Shown here one piece after another: positions 9,238 to 18,749 of a stretch of 64,000 nt of DNA. The stretch lies in contig JAJCZS010000007.1 of NCBI GenBank assembly GCA_029262275.1, positions 122,785 to 186,784 of the forward strand, read 5' to 3'. The translations under genes and the position numbers were made by a program. This stretch comes from Deltaproteobacteria bacterium (lineage in GTDB: Bacteria > Desulfobacterota_D > UBA1144 > Nemesobacterales > UBA2774). Below the pieces are notes generated by a model, which worked only from the letters and a program-made list of their open reading frames with translations, was not told the DNA's origin and ran no database searches. Every line of letters starts with the position of its first letter. Position 1 is the first letter of the stretch.

Positions 9238-9263
9238 CTCCCCTTGAGTTTTTAGTCTAAGTC

Positions 9264-10442
9264 TTATTTGCTTAGGTTAGCTTCTTTCATTCTTCTAATA
9301 CCTTCGTCAATGTCCTCATCAGCACAGGCATAGGTTACTCTTATGAATCCTTCTCCCTGGCTTCCAAATGCGGTTCCCGCAACAACAGCGACTCCGGCTT
9401 TCTCAACTAATTGATCTGTATATTCCTGAGATGTAAGCCCAGTGCCTCTAATATCAGCAAAGGCATAAAAAGCTCCATCAGGAGTATCACAGCTAACACC
9501 TGGAACAGTATTTAAGCCTGCAACCATTCTGTCTCTTTTTTGTTTCAGCATGGCATGCTTTTCATGAACCCAGTCTTGGGGTCCTGTGAGTGCAACGTAA
9601 GCAGCTTTTTGAATAAAAGCAGCAACGTTTGTAATACTGTCCTGTAGGAATATTGAGAGTTTATCAATAACAGGGACTGGAGCAACTGCAAAACCAATTC
9701 TCCATCCTGTCATAGCATAAGTTTTTGAGAATGTATCAATAACTAATGATCTCTCAGCCATACCCGGAAGATTGGATATGGATTTATGAGGCTTATCATA
9801 TGTCACATGTGAAAAGATTTCATCTGTGATTACCATTAACTGCGGATTTTTATGAACAAGTTCAGCGATCGCCTCAGGATTTTCAACCAGATGTCCGTTT
9901 GGTCTCTGTGGCGTATTAATGATAAGCAACTTTGTTTTTGGTGTGATCATCGCATCAAGTTTGTCGATGTCAAACTGCCAGTCAGGGTCAGTAAGAGGCG
10001 TGTGATCAATCTCAGCCCTTACATATTTTGCCCACACTTCATCTGGCGGATAACCTGGATTAGGGAATATAACATGGTCTCCTTCCTCCAAGAATGTTAA
10101 TAAAGTCATGGTCAAAGCATGTTTAGCACCTGCTGTGACAATAACCTCTTCTGGTTTTGTAGGTCTTCCGCGACCAGTCATTTCTTCTGCCAGAGCTTCT
10201 CTTAGCTCCGGAAGTCCAGGTCCGGGGTCATACCTAACATAGCCATCTCTGAGTGCCTGCTCAGTGGCGTCTAATACGTGTTGAGGAGTATCAAAGTCGG
10301 GACCCTGATAATCTCCTTTTTCAAAATGAATAATCTTCTGCCCAGTCTTCTTCTCTAAGTCCCGAGCTACTCTCATGCTAGCCCATTGTTTTGGGGGAAC
10401 AAAATGGCTAATCTTTGAACTGAATGGATATGAAACTGACAT
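9264..10442 (-). CDS. Class I/II PLP-dependent aminotransferase
   Basis: VTAGAKHALTMTLLTFLEEGDHVIFPNPGYPP, TFSKTYAMTGWRIGF (PLP lysine), INTPQRPNG. Confidence 0.92.
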   Translation of the reverse strand: MSVSYPFSSKISHFVPPKQWASMRVARDLEKKTGQKIIHFEKGDYQGPDFDTPQHVLDATEQALRDGYVRYDPGPGLPELREALAEEMTGRGRPTKPEEVIVTAGAKHALTMTLLTFLEEGDHVIFPNPGYPPDEVWAKYVRAEIDHTPLTDPDWQFDIDKLDAMITPKTKLLIINTPQRPNGHLVENPEAIAELVHKNPQLMVITDEIFSHVTYDKPHKSISNLPGMAERSLVIDTFSKTYAMTGWRIGFAVAPVPVIDKLSIFLQDSITNVAAFIQKAAYVALTGPQDWVHEKHAMLKQKRDRMVAGLNTVPGVSCDTPDGAFYAFADIRGTGLTSQEYTDQLVEKAGVAVVAGTAFGSQGEGFIRVTYACADEDIDEGIRRMKEANLSK

Positions 10443-10483
10443 TTGAAATACCTCCTATAGATTAATGACTTCTAAAGATGTAC

Positions 10484-11140
10484 TTATAACCCCCTCTCCC
10501 CTAAGGTACTTTCTTTTTGAGAGGTTAAAATACCCTCAGAAATCATTGAAAATACCTCCTCCGCTATTTCTCCCGCAGTCATATCTTTTGGATAATAAGA
10601 CATTACTGATCCCACCAATCCAAAGATAATAAGAGCCATAAGCTCAGTATTTGCAGGTCGAAACGATCCTTCTTTAATACCTTTTTCTAAAATTTTTCTG
10701 TATAATTTGATCCTTCTATGTCTCCAACGCTCTGTGAAATCGAAGTGTTCTCTAATAAGACGAGTTTCATCTCTGGTTAAAATCCGTAGCACGTCCCTAT
10801 TTTGAAAATAGAACTGGAAAATGAGAATAAGAACCTTTTTTAATTTCTGAGGGGCTGGGTCATTTTTTTCTATCTCTTTAACTAGAATTGATTCTATTGT
10901 TTCGTGAGTATGCTCTAAAATTCCGAGATATAAATTCTCTTTGGATTCAAAGTATAGATAGATCGTACCCTTAGCTACTCCAACCTCTTCAGCTATTTGA
11001 TCCATTGTGACATCGTGGTAGGTCTTTTGAGAAAACAGGTTAGCCGCCGCTTTCATAATGTCTTCTTTGCGGCTGTTTGCTCTGCCCCTTTTCTTAGTTG
11101 GGACAGCTTTTTTGTTCATCAGTTTTTGTGGTTTAGCCAT
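10484..11140 (-). CDS. TetR/AcrR family transcriptional regulator
   Basis: N-terminal HTH: ILMKAAANLFSQKTYHDVTMDQIAEEVGVAKGTIYLYFESKENLY. Confidence 0.92.
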   Translation of the reverse strand: MAKPQKLMNKKAVPTKKRGRANSRKEDIMKAAANLFSQKTYHDVTMDQIAEEVGVAKGTIYLYFESKENLYLGILEHTHETIESILVKEIEKNDPAPQKLKKVLILIFQFYFQNRDVLRILTRDETRLIREHFDFTERWRHRRIKLYRKILEKGIKEGSFRPANTELMALIIFGLVGSVMSYYPKDMTAGEIAEEVFSMISEGILTSQKESTLGERGL

Positions 11141-11167
11141 TTTTTTAACCCATCACGGTTTAATTGA

Positions 11168-11181
11168 ACTGACTAGTCAGT
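11168..11181. promoter_or_regulatory. Candidate TetR operator: perfect 14-bp palindrome ACTGACTAGTCAGT
   Basis: Perfect self-complement 27 bp upstream of the TetR start; resembles TGACTGAC/GTCAGTCA-type TetR operators. Confidence 0.65.
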
Positions 11182-11324
11182 CATTGGAATAATATTATAA
11201 CTAAAATTCTTTGTCAAGTATTTTTTTTGCATTCGATAAAATGATTAGGATGTTAATTTTTTGTTGCAATTGAAAAAATCTTAATGATACTATAATGATC
11301 ACAAAATAAGTCGGAGGTACACAA

Positions 11325-11780
11325 ATGAAAAGCTTAGCAATACTACTTCTATTAACTGTATCAGTTTCATTTCTATACACAGGTTGCAAGCAAGCAGATG
11401 ATGTTGTTGAAGAATCAGAGCAAACGCATGAGCAGTCTGAAAAAGAGTTTGACGAGAATATATCTAAGAAAGTAGCTCCAGAAGTCTGGGGTCTGATTCA
11501 GACAGAGAATTACAAGCTTAATTGGAAAAACTGGCCTGATAAGAAGGATATATATGTCAATTCAGTAGCCTTTGAAGCAATTGAAAGCCGTGAGACAGAG
11601 TTTCCGGTAGGTTCAACAATAGTTAGGGAAAAATACTCTACCGATGGGAATCTAGAGAAGGTAGCGGTTGCATCTAGAATAGGTGGAAACGAAAAAACCG
11701 ACGGTTGGTTCTCTGCTGATTATACTCCTGATGGAGAATTAATAAGAGTAAACAAGAACGTAGTTAATATAAGGCCATAA
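11325..11780 (+). CDS. Small lipoprotein resembling a cytochrome P460-like domain but without CxxCH
   Basis: Lipobox LYTGC; KKDIYVNSVAFEAI...EFPVGSTIVREKYSTDG pattern; no CxxCH in the ORF. Confidence 0.5.
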   Translation: MKSLAILLLLTVSVSFLYTGCKQADDVVEESEQTHEQSEKEFDENISKKVAPEVWGLIQTENYKLNWKNWPDKKDIYVNSVAFEAIESRETEFPVGSTIVREKYSTDGNLEKVAVASRIGGNEKTDGWFSADYTPDGELIRVNKNVVNIRP

Positions 11781-11833
11781 CTCTATCCCTATAGTGCCAA
11801 GGAAATGGCATTCTTCTAATTTATAGCTAAAAA

Positions 11834-11873
11834 TGTAGAACTATTCTATTGAGATATATAGAATAGTTCTACA
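11834..11873. repeat. Perfect 16-bp inverted repeat with 8-nt loop
   Basis: TGTAGAACTATTCTAT-tgagatat-ATAGAATAGTTCTACA in the gap between two CDSs. Confidence 0.9.
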
Positions 11874-11964
11874 AATCCATTCATACCTATTCAGGTATAC
11901 TAGTTTTTCTCTAAATACGGTTAAAAGCAGTGCTAAAATTCTATAATATTGCCAAGTCCGATTC

Positions 11965-13683
11965 ATGAATAATAAGAAAACTATCTTTTCTTTGCTTCTT
12001 AAATATAAATATTCCTTCCTAGCAGGTTTGATTGCTCTAACATTGGTAGATCTATGCCAATTGTCTATACCGCTAATTATAGAAAGGGTGATAGACGCTC
12101 TTACTCTAGAGAATGCTACTATCAGCGATATCTCCAAATATGGTCTTTATATGCTGATCATAGCTATAACCATGTCAGTTTTTAGGTTCTTTTGGAGATA
12201 CTTCATCATGGGTGCTGCCAGAAAGATAGAGCAGTCGCTGAGAAATGAATTTTTTGCCCATCTACAAAGCCTCAATTTTGATTTCTTTTCAGAAAAAAAG
12301 GTTGGTGATCTAATGGCTCACACCGTAAATGATGTTGAGACTCTCAAATTTGCATGTGGACTTGGAGTTTTGGTTGCTTACGACGGAATATTTCTCTTAA
12401 TATTCATTTTTGGAGCGATGTTATATATATCTCCTCAGCTAACTTTGTATGCTTTCATCCCGTTTCCGATACTTGCAGTTGTTATATATATTTTTGGAAG
12501 AATGATCGAGAAGAGGTTTCAAAAGGTACAGGACTCTTTCTCGGAACTCACAGAGAGCGCAAGAGAGTCCATATCGGGAATTAAAGTAGTAAAGGCATTT
12601 GTCAGACAGGACCAAGAGTTAAAGGATTTTGCAGAGTCTAGCGGCAACTACTTAGATAAAAATCTGAGCTTAATAAAAATATGGGGAGTCTATCAACCCA
12701 TTATTACTTTTGCTGCAGCCTCTGCTACAGCAATTTTCTTGTGGCTTGGGGGGATCAAAACAATTACCCTGGACATAACATTGGGGAATTTTGCGGCTAT
12801 TTTGGTTTATTTGACTATGCTCACATGGCCCATGATGGCCATGGGATGGGCGGTCGACATTATAAAAAGAGGAAATGCTTCACTAAACAGAATAAACGCT
12901 GTTTTGGCCAACAAACCAAAATCATTATCAGAGCCACATGCAATAGATCTTGATATAGAAGGGAATATTGAGTTTAGGGATTTATCCTTTTCTTATAATG
13001 GTAATCCGGCGCTTAAGGATGTTTCCTTACAAATACCTATAGGTCATGCAATGGGTATTACAGGGGGTACAGGCTCGGGGAAAAGTACCTTGTTTCATCT
13101 ACTAACCAGAATAGAGGATTCCTCAGATAATTCTATTTTTATTGACGGTGTGGATGTAAATAAGATTAAAAGAAGCAGTCTTAGAAAAAACGTTATATAC
13201 GTACCTCAAGAAACCACTGTATTTAGTGGAACCATAAAAGACAATATATCTTTTATGGATCCTGAGATCACAGATGAGCAAATTGAGAATGCTGCTAAAA
13301 TTACCGAAATATATGATGAAATAATGCAATTCCCAGGAGGCTTTGAAGCAAGGGTAGGTGAGCGGGGTCTTAGTCTCTCAGGTGGGCAGAGACAGAGGAT
13401 TGCATTAGCAAGAGCAATCCTGCTTCAACCCAGGGTTTTAATACTTGATGATGTTTTCTCCTCCCTTGATCTTAAGACAGAGAGTCTTGTCTTGAGAAAT
13501 TTAAGAAGAGAAATGAAAGGCAGCACCTTACTTGCTATCTCAAGCCGTGTTCCTTCAATAAGCGGCTTTGATTCAATTGCTGTTTTTGATGATGGTAGTT
13601 TGGTTGAGCTTGGAGATCATGAAGAACTCATGGCTAAAAAGGGTATATATCATGGTCTATATAAAATTCAGACATTCGAATAG
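11965..13683 (+). CDS. ABC exporter half-transporter (TMD-NBD), MdlA/YheI-like
   Basis: TMDs; Walker A GGTGSGKST; LSLSGGQRQR; Walker B followed by Asp (LILDDVFSSLD); switch position AISSR lacks His. Confidence 0.9.
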   Translation: MNNKKTIFSLLLKYKYSFLAGLIALTLVDLCQLSIPLIIERVIDALTLENATISDISKYGLYMLIIAITMSVFRFFWRYFIMGAARKIEQSLRNEFFAHLQSLNFDFFSEKKVGDLMAHTVNDVETLKFACGLGVLVAYDGIFLLIFIFGAMLYISPQLTLYAFIPFPILAVVIYIFGRMIEKRFQKVQDSFSELTESARESISGIKVVKAFVRQDQELKDFAESSGNYLDKNLSLIKIWGVYQPIITFAAASATAIFLWLGGIKTITLDITLGNFAAILVYLTMLTWPMMAMGWAVDIIKRGNASLNRINAVLANKPKSLSEPHAIDLDIEGNIEFRDLSFSYNGNPALKDVSLQIPIGHAMGITGGTGSGKSTLFHLLTRIEDSSDNSIFIDGVDVNKIKRSSLRKNVIYVPQETTVFSGTIKDNISFMDPEITDEQIENAAKITEIYDEIMQFPGGFEARVGERGLSLSGGQRQRIALARAILLQPRVLILDDVFSSLDLKTESLVLRNLRREMKGSTLLAISSRVPSISGFDSIAVFDDGSLVELGDHEELMAKKGIYHGLYKIQTFE

Positions 13684-13692
13684 AATATATCC

Positions 13693-14169
13693 ATGGGTAA
13701 TGTAAAAATAGATAAAAGGACACTGGTCTCTTACTTTGCATACGGCTCCAATATGAACCCTGACAGGATGAGGGAAAGAGAGGTTGTGTTTTATTCTAGA
13801 GAGCTTTTAATACTTTCCGGATGGAGCCTGAAGTTTCATAAGATTACTATTCAACCAAACAAAGGAGCTGCAAACATTGTTCCAGACGAAAGTGGGGCTG
13901 TTCAAGGAATACTCTATAAAGTTACAATGGAAGGTATAAGTAATCTAGATAAGTTCGAGCATTATCCGATAGAATACGACAGAGTATCTCTAAGAGTTCC
14001 ATTTGATGAAGATGATGAGAAGCTGATTCTGACTTATATTGCCCATCCACACAAAACCAGGGAGGGTCTAAAACCATCAAGGTCTTACTTAGAACATTTA
14101 CTTGCTGCAGAGGACATTCTTTCAGAGGATTACTACAATCAACTAAAAGAAGTTGAAACATTGGATTAA
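13693..14169 (+). CDS. Gamma-glutamylcyclotransferase-like (GGCT/AIG2 fold) protein
   Basis: YFAYGSNMNPDRM...GILYKVTMEGISNLDKFE. Confidence 0.82.
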   Translation: MGNVKIDKRTLVSYFAYGSNMNPDRMREREVVFYSRELLILSGWSLKFHKITIQPNKGAANIVPDESGAVQGILYKVTMEGISNLDKFEHYPIEYDRVSLRVPFDEDDEKLILTYIAHPHKTREGLKPSRSYLEHLLAAEDILSEDYYNQLKEVETLD

Positions 14170-14263
14170 AGTAGTACGTAACCCAATCTTAATGCATATA
14201 AGTTATTCTTTAAGCAGTTTGTAGTGTAATTTGGTATAATTTATTTACTAACCAAATACGGGG

Positions 14264-14479
14264 GTGTACAAGATGGCTGAGAAAGTAAGAAAGTTATATC
14301 GTTCAAGTCATGATAAGATGGTAGCGGGTATTTGTGGTGGATTGGCGGAAATGATATCAATCGATCCCACCATGGTAAGGCTAGGTGTTGTATTCTTGGG
14401 TCTAATAACAGCTGTTATACCACTAGTTATTGTTTATATAATAGCGTGGATTATCATTCCTGAGGGTGCACAAGAATAG
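14264..14479 (+). CDS. PspC-domain small membrane protein
   Basis: KLYRSSHDKMVAGICGGLAEMISIDPTMVRLGVVFL + TM segment. Start may be internal Met (MAEKVRKL). Confidence 0.9.
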   Translation: MYKMAEKVRKLYRSSHDKMVAGICGGLAEMISIDPTMVRLGVVFLGLITAVIPLVIVYIIAWIIIPEGAQE

Positions 14480-14622
14480 TAGTGTTTTGGACATAAGTTT
14501 CTGAAAATTAAATTGGTGTTCTATATGTTTTTTTGGCAAGTAAATTCTGTTGATGATCTTGCTCTCTAGTAGAATTCTTACAAACCAACAGTCAATACGA
14601 CTACATAACAAAGTATATAGGG

Positions 14623-15402
14623 GTGAAAGTGAACTATCTGGAAATAGCTGAGCAAGCAGCAAGAGAAGCAGGAGTAGTCCTTCTAGAGAACCTGGGGAAG
14701 GTTAAAGAGATTGAGTTTAAGGCTAAGAACAGTCTTGTAACTGAAGTGGATAAACTGTCAGAAGAGATAATAATAAACAAGATTAAAAAGAGCTTCCCTT
14801 CACATGATATTTTTGCTGAGGAGTCGGGAAGAGATTCTGAGGATTCTGACCACCTCTGGTTAATAGATCCTATCGACGGTACTACCAACTACGCTCATGC
14901 ATATCCTTTTTTTTCAATATCAATAGCGCTTGAAGTAAACGGTGTGGTAGAAGTTGGATTAGTTTATGACCCTGTAAAAGACGAGATGTTCACAGCGGAG
15001 CTTGCTAAGGGTGCATATCTTAACAACAAACCTATAGAAGTTTCTAAATCATATGCTATTGAGCATTCCCACGTTTGCACTGGGTTTATGCATGAGATCG
15101 AGTGGATGGTAGAGGCAAATATAAAACATTTTGGAAATTTTATAAGACGTGCAAGAGCAGTAAGGCGCGATGGCTCGGCGGCTCTAGATGTTTGTTATGT
15201 AGCGTGCGGTAGATTTGATGGCTTCTGGGAGCTTGGACTTAATCCCTGGGACACCGCAGCAGCGGTGCTGATATTAAAAGAAGCTGGGGGACATATAACT
15301 ACATTCTCTGGCGGTGAATATAGCATCTATATGAAAGAAATACTTGCATCAAATTCAATAGTGCATGATCAAATGATCGAAATTTTAGCGCTCGAGGATT
15401 AA
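14623..15402 (+). CDS. suhB: Inositol monophosphatase family protein
   Basis: VTEVDKLSEEIIINKIKKSFPSHDIFAEESG, WLIDPIDGTTNYAHAYPFF, NPWDTAAAVLILKEAGG. Confidence 0.92.
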   Translation: MKVNYLEIAEQAAREAGVVLLENLGKVKEIEFKAKNSLVTEVDKLSEEIIINKIKKSFPSHDIFAEESGRDSEDSDHLWLIDPIDGTTNYAHAYPFFSISIALEVNGVVEVGLVYDPVKDEMFTAELAKGAYLNNKPIEVSKSYAIEHSHVCTGFMHEIEWMVEANIKHFGNFIRRARAVRRDGSAALDVCYVACGRFDGFWELGLNPWDTAAAVLILKEAGGHITTFSGGEYSIYMKEILASNSIVHDQMIEILALED

Positions 15403-15423
15403 ATGACCTATACTGGGAGAAGT

Positions 15424-16452
15424 ATGAAAACTTTTATAGCCGTTCTTACATTTCTGGTTTTTTCAGTCACAGCATTCGCTCAAGATAAAGACCAGTCTAA
15501 ATATTACTATATAGGCAGTATAGGAGACGGTCTTTCTATACAAATGGAGCTTTCATTAGAAGGCAGCGATGTGCAAGGATCTTATTATTATAATAAATAC
15601 GGAACGCCCATAGATTTATCCGGGCAAATAAATTCTAAGGATTCTACAATTACACTGACAGAAAAAGCAGATAAGGGAGAAAGTGGAGGAAAATTTGCAG
15701 GCTCTTTCACTCCAATCGGTGGAGGATTGGGAACAACTATGGAAGGCACATTCTCTAAGTCCGCTAAGCTTCCATTTAAACTTACCAAAGTGGCCAATTA
15801 TGAGTTCTCTGTAATAAAACAAGGTAATTTTAGCGAAGCCAAATGGTCATATCCTAAATTGATATCAAAAAATGAAGTAATACAAAAAATCTCAAACAAA
15901 CTCTACGATAGAATGAAGCCTCAAATAGAGGAATATCAAAAAGATGCTAAAGAAGGTTTCATGGAAGATCTGATTACAAGCACTTGGATATTTAATTATG
16001 ACTACTCTATTGAGTATTACTCAGATGAGCTCTTTAGCTTCACAGGTCTTGTGTATTCGTATACTGGAGGCGCTCATGGTAACACTTATTTTGTATCATC
16101 AAACTATTCAATTAATGAAAAAGATTCAAAGCTATTAGAGTTGTCTGATCTTTTCAAAAAAGATTCAAATTATGTAAAAGTTTTATCTGACTTCATAATC
16201 AAAGATCTCAAAAAGCAAAAAGCGGGCTGGGTTGTAAACGGCGAGATTAAATCTCTTAAGGAAGATGAAATAGGCCCCTTCGCCCTATCTCCAAGGGGAA
16301 TTCAGTTTGCTTTTGCGCCCTATGCAGTTGGACCTTATTCTGATGGGGCATTTTTCGTCACTATAAGCTACTACAAATTAAAAAATATAATAAAAACTGA
16401 TGGGCCACTTGCACATTTCATCAAATCTCGAGAAACTAAAATAGAGCAATGA
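15424..16452 (+). CDS. Secreted DUF3298 / RsiV-like C-terminal domain protein
   Basis: Signal peptide MKTFIAVLTFLVFSVTAFAQ; GGAHGNTYFVSSNYSIN; IQFAFAPYAVGPYSDGAFFVTISY. Start chosen within the ORF from 15403. Confidence 0.72.
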   Translation: MKTFIAVLTFLVFSVTAFAQDKDQSKYYYIGSIGDGLSIQMELSLEGSDVQGSYYYNKYGTPIDLSGQINSKDSTITLTEKADKGESGGKFAGSFTPIGGGLGTTMEGTFSKSAKLPFKLTKVANYEFSVIKQGNFSEAKWSYPKLISKNEVIQKISNKLYDRMKPQIEEYQKDAKEGFMEDLITSTWIFNYDYSIEYYSDELFSFTGLVYSYTGGAHGNTYFVSSNYSINEKDSKLLELSDLFKKDSNYVKVLSDFIIKDLKKQKAGWVVNGEIKSLKEDEIGPFALSPRGIQFAFAPYAVGPYSDGAFFVTISYYKLKNIIKTDGPLAHFIKSRETKIEQ

Positions 16453-16477
16453 TTATTTCCGGCTATAATTAGAGACC

Positions 16478-17041
16478 ATGATCTCAGAGCAACTCAAAGA
16501 GCTAATTCGTCCAGCCGTACTCGTACAAAAAATAATTTGGTTTGTTATTGTTGGCTCTATAATTTTTTACATAGGGTTTGTGTATCTATTTCTAGGAGAC
16601 AATAAAGCTTTAACTTCATCTATAGGTGGCTACATAGAGCCTTTGATTTATATTCTAGCGGGGGCTTGTGTACTGGGATCAATATTTTATTACAGATATG
16701 CGCTCTCAGAGAACCAGCTTAGGCAGTTTCTGAATAAGGATATTGATCTTGAACTGCTGGCTAAGAATCCAAAGACAAAAGAAATAGACCAGGTCAAGCT
16801 CAAAAAGTTAAATTCTCTTTCTGAGGGTGAGACCAAAATATATTCTCTTATGTTTGAGCTTCAGAAAATAACAATTTTAACTTTAATACTAAATGAGCTA
16901 ACTATCATATTTGGCTCTGTTTTAGCTTTTGTAAATGATGACGCATCGAAGGTTATACCGTTTGCTATTGGCTCTTTGGTCTTGAGTTTCTGGATGTTCC
17001 CAAAACCTTGGGCATTAATCAATAGAGTTCAGAAGTTGTAG
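16478..17041 (+). CDS. Hypothetical integral membrane protein
   Basis: ORF with four predicted hydrophobic segments; no recognised motif. Confidence 0.6.
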   Translation: MISEQLKELIRPAVLVQKIIWFVIVGSIIFYIGFVYLFLGDNKALTSSIGGYIEPLIYILAGACVLGSIFYYRYALSENQLRQFLNKDIDLELLAKNPKTKEIDQVKLKKLNSLSEGETKIYSLMFELQKITILTLILNELTIIFGSVLAFVNDDASKVIPFAIGSLVLSFWMFPKPWALINRVQKL

Positions 17042-17069
17042 GGCAAATTCAATTGCTGTGGAGGATTAA

Positions 17070-18728
17070 ATGCCATCTTCAAAAAGTAGTGATGTTGATG
17101 TACTTGTTGTTGGAGCCGGTCCCACCGGGCTTACAATGGCATGCGAGCTTCTTAGACATGGAATCACACCTAGAATAATAGATAAGGCCCTAGCACCGAC
17201 AGACAAATCTAAGGCTTTTGGAATACATGCCCGAACACTTGAGCTTCTAGATAATATCGGCATTGTGGACACATTTATTAAAGAGGGAAACGCATGTAAC
17301 GCATTTGATATGTACGACTGTGGGGAGCCTTTGACTAGCGTGATGTTCGACAGTATTGAAAGTAAATATCCTTTCGTTCTGATGCTAGCACAGAGCGATA
17401 CAGAGAGAATTCTGCATGAACATCTTGAGAGCTATGGAGTTGAGGTTGAGCGCAACACAGAACTGAAAAAGATAAAGCAGACTGAAAATGGAGTAGTTGC
17501 GACAATAAGGACTCCATATAATTCTACTGAAGAAATACAGTGTAAATATCTAGTAGGTTGTGATGGAGCACATAGCGTAACTAGACATCAGCTAAACTTC
17601 GATTTCAAAGGAGCTCCATATCCAAATTACTGGCTTCTGGCTGATTGTAATATCGATTGGAAATATCCTACTTTTCATCTCTCAATTTTTATTCATCCAA
17701 CAGGAGTAACGGCCTATTTCCCCTTGAGAGAAGATCGAGGACGACTTATGTTTGAGCTTGAGAACTCTCCAATTGATGAAGAGATGGCTCTTCCGGTTAT
17801 AGATGATGTGCACAAGTTAATGGAGGAGAGGGGGATCCAGCACAATGGTCTCTCTGATCCAAACTGGCTTGCATACTTTAAGCTTCATCATAGAATGGTA
17901 GATAAATATAGTGAGGATAGGGTATTTCTGTGTGGAGACGCGGCTCATATCCATAGCCCAATGGGTGGTCAGGGAATGAATACCGGCATACAAGATTCCT
18001 ACAACCTAGCTTGGAAAATGGCCCTTGTTCTCAAAGGCAATTCACCCGAGGCACTATTAGAGAGCTACAACACTGAGAGGCACCGAGTAGGAAAACAAGT
18101 AGTTAATCTTACTGACACAGCTACAAAAATGGCTACTATTCATAATCCAGTGGTAAGTGTAATTAGAAACAAAGTGGTGGGGGTTTTATCTAAAATTACA
18201 CCGGTTCAAGAAAAAATAGTAAGCACTCTAGCACAGCTTGAGTTTCATTATAAAGACAGCCCAATTGTGGAGGAAAGGTGGTTTGAGTCAAAAGAGGTCG
18301 AAGGATATGTTCCACATGGAAATGATCTAAAAGCTGGAGAGAGGTTTAAAGATTACAGTCTTCAAAGTAGGGATGGTAAAAGCACTACTGAGCTATACAA
18401 ATTATTAAAAGGATCAGAACACGAACTCCTTATTTTTACTGGCACCGAGCCCGAAGTTATGGAAATAGATGAGATCTCAAAGATAGTTGAATCTGCTAAA
18501 CAATATGGCGCCCTTATTGAAGCACATTTAATAATTGGCGCTGAAGAAATACCCACTGGGTTGCCTGAAGTGGTTTCCTCTTGGATTGATAACGGGGACA
18601 TGCACAAGGATTTTGGAGCTGCAAAATCTAGTCTCTACCTAATTCGCCCTGACGGCTATATAGCATTTCGTAATCAGCCAGCTAGTGCATCAGATCTAGA
18701 AGAGTATCTAGCAACTATTTTTATTTAA
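17070..18728 (+). CDS. FAD-dependent aromatic monooxygenase (PheA/TfdB/UbiH-like) with C-terminal thioredoxin-like region
   Basis: VDVLVVGAGPTGLTMACELLRHG (GxGxxG), YLVGCDGAHSVTRH (DG motif), VFLCGDAAHIHSPMGGQGMNTGIQDSYNLAWKMA (GD motif). Confidence 0.92.
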   Translation: MPSSKSSDVDVLVVGAGPTGLTMACELLRHGITPRIIDKALAPTDKSKAFGIHARTLELLDNIGIVDTFIKEGNACNAFDMYDCGEPLTSVMFDSIESKYPFVLMLAQSDTERILHEHLESYGVEVERNTELKKIKQTENGVVATIRTPYNSTEEIQCKYLVGCDGAHSVTRHQLNFDFKGAPYPNYWLLADCNIDWKYPTFHLSIFIHPTGVTAYFPLREDRGRLMFELENSPIDEEMALPVIDDVHKLMEERGIQHNGLSDPNWLAYFKLHHRMVDKYSEDRVFLCGDAAHIHSPMGGQGMNTGIQDSYNLAWKMALVLKGNSPEALLESYNTERHRVGKQVVNLTDTATKMATIHNPVVSVIRNKVVGVLSKITPVQEKIVSTLAQLEFHYKDSPIVEERWFESKEVEGYVPHGNDLKAGERFKDYSLQSRDGKSTTELYKLLKGSEHELLIFTGTEPEVMEIDEISKIVESAKQYGALIEAHLIIGAEEIPTGLPEVVSSWIDNGDMHKDFGAAKSSLYLIRPDGYIAFRNQPASASDLEEYLATIFI

Positions 18729-18749
18729 CTAGTATCTTGGACAGAGATT

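Noticed and set aside
14623-14888. Minus-strand ORF 14634..14888 opposite suhB
   Set aside because: Antisense shadow of a clear inositol monophosphatase gene.
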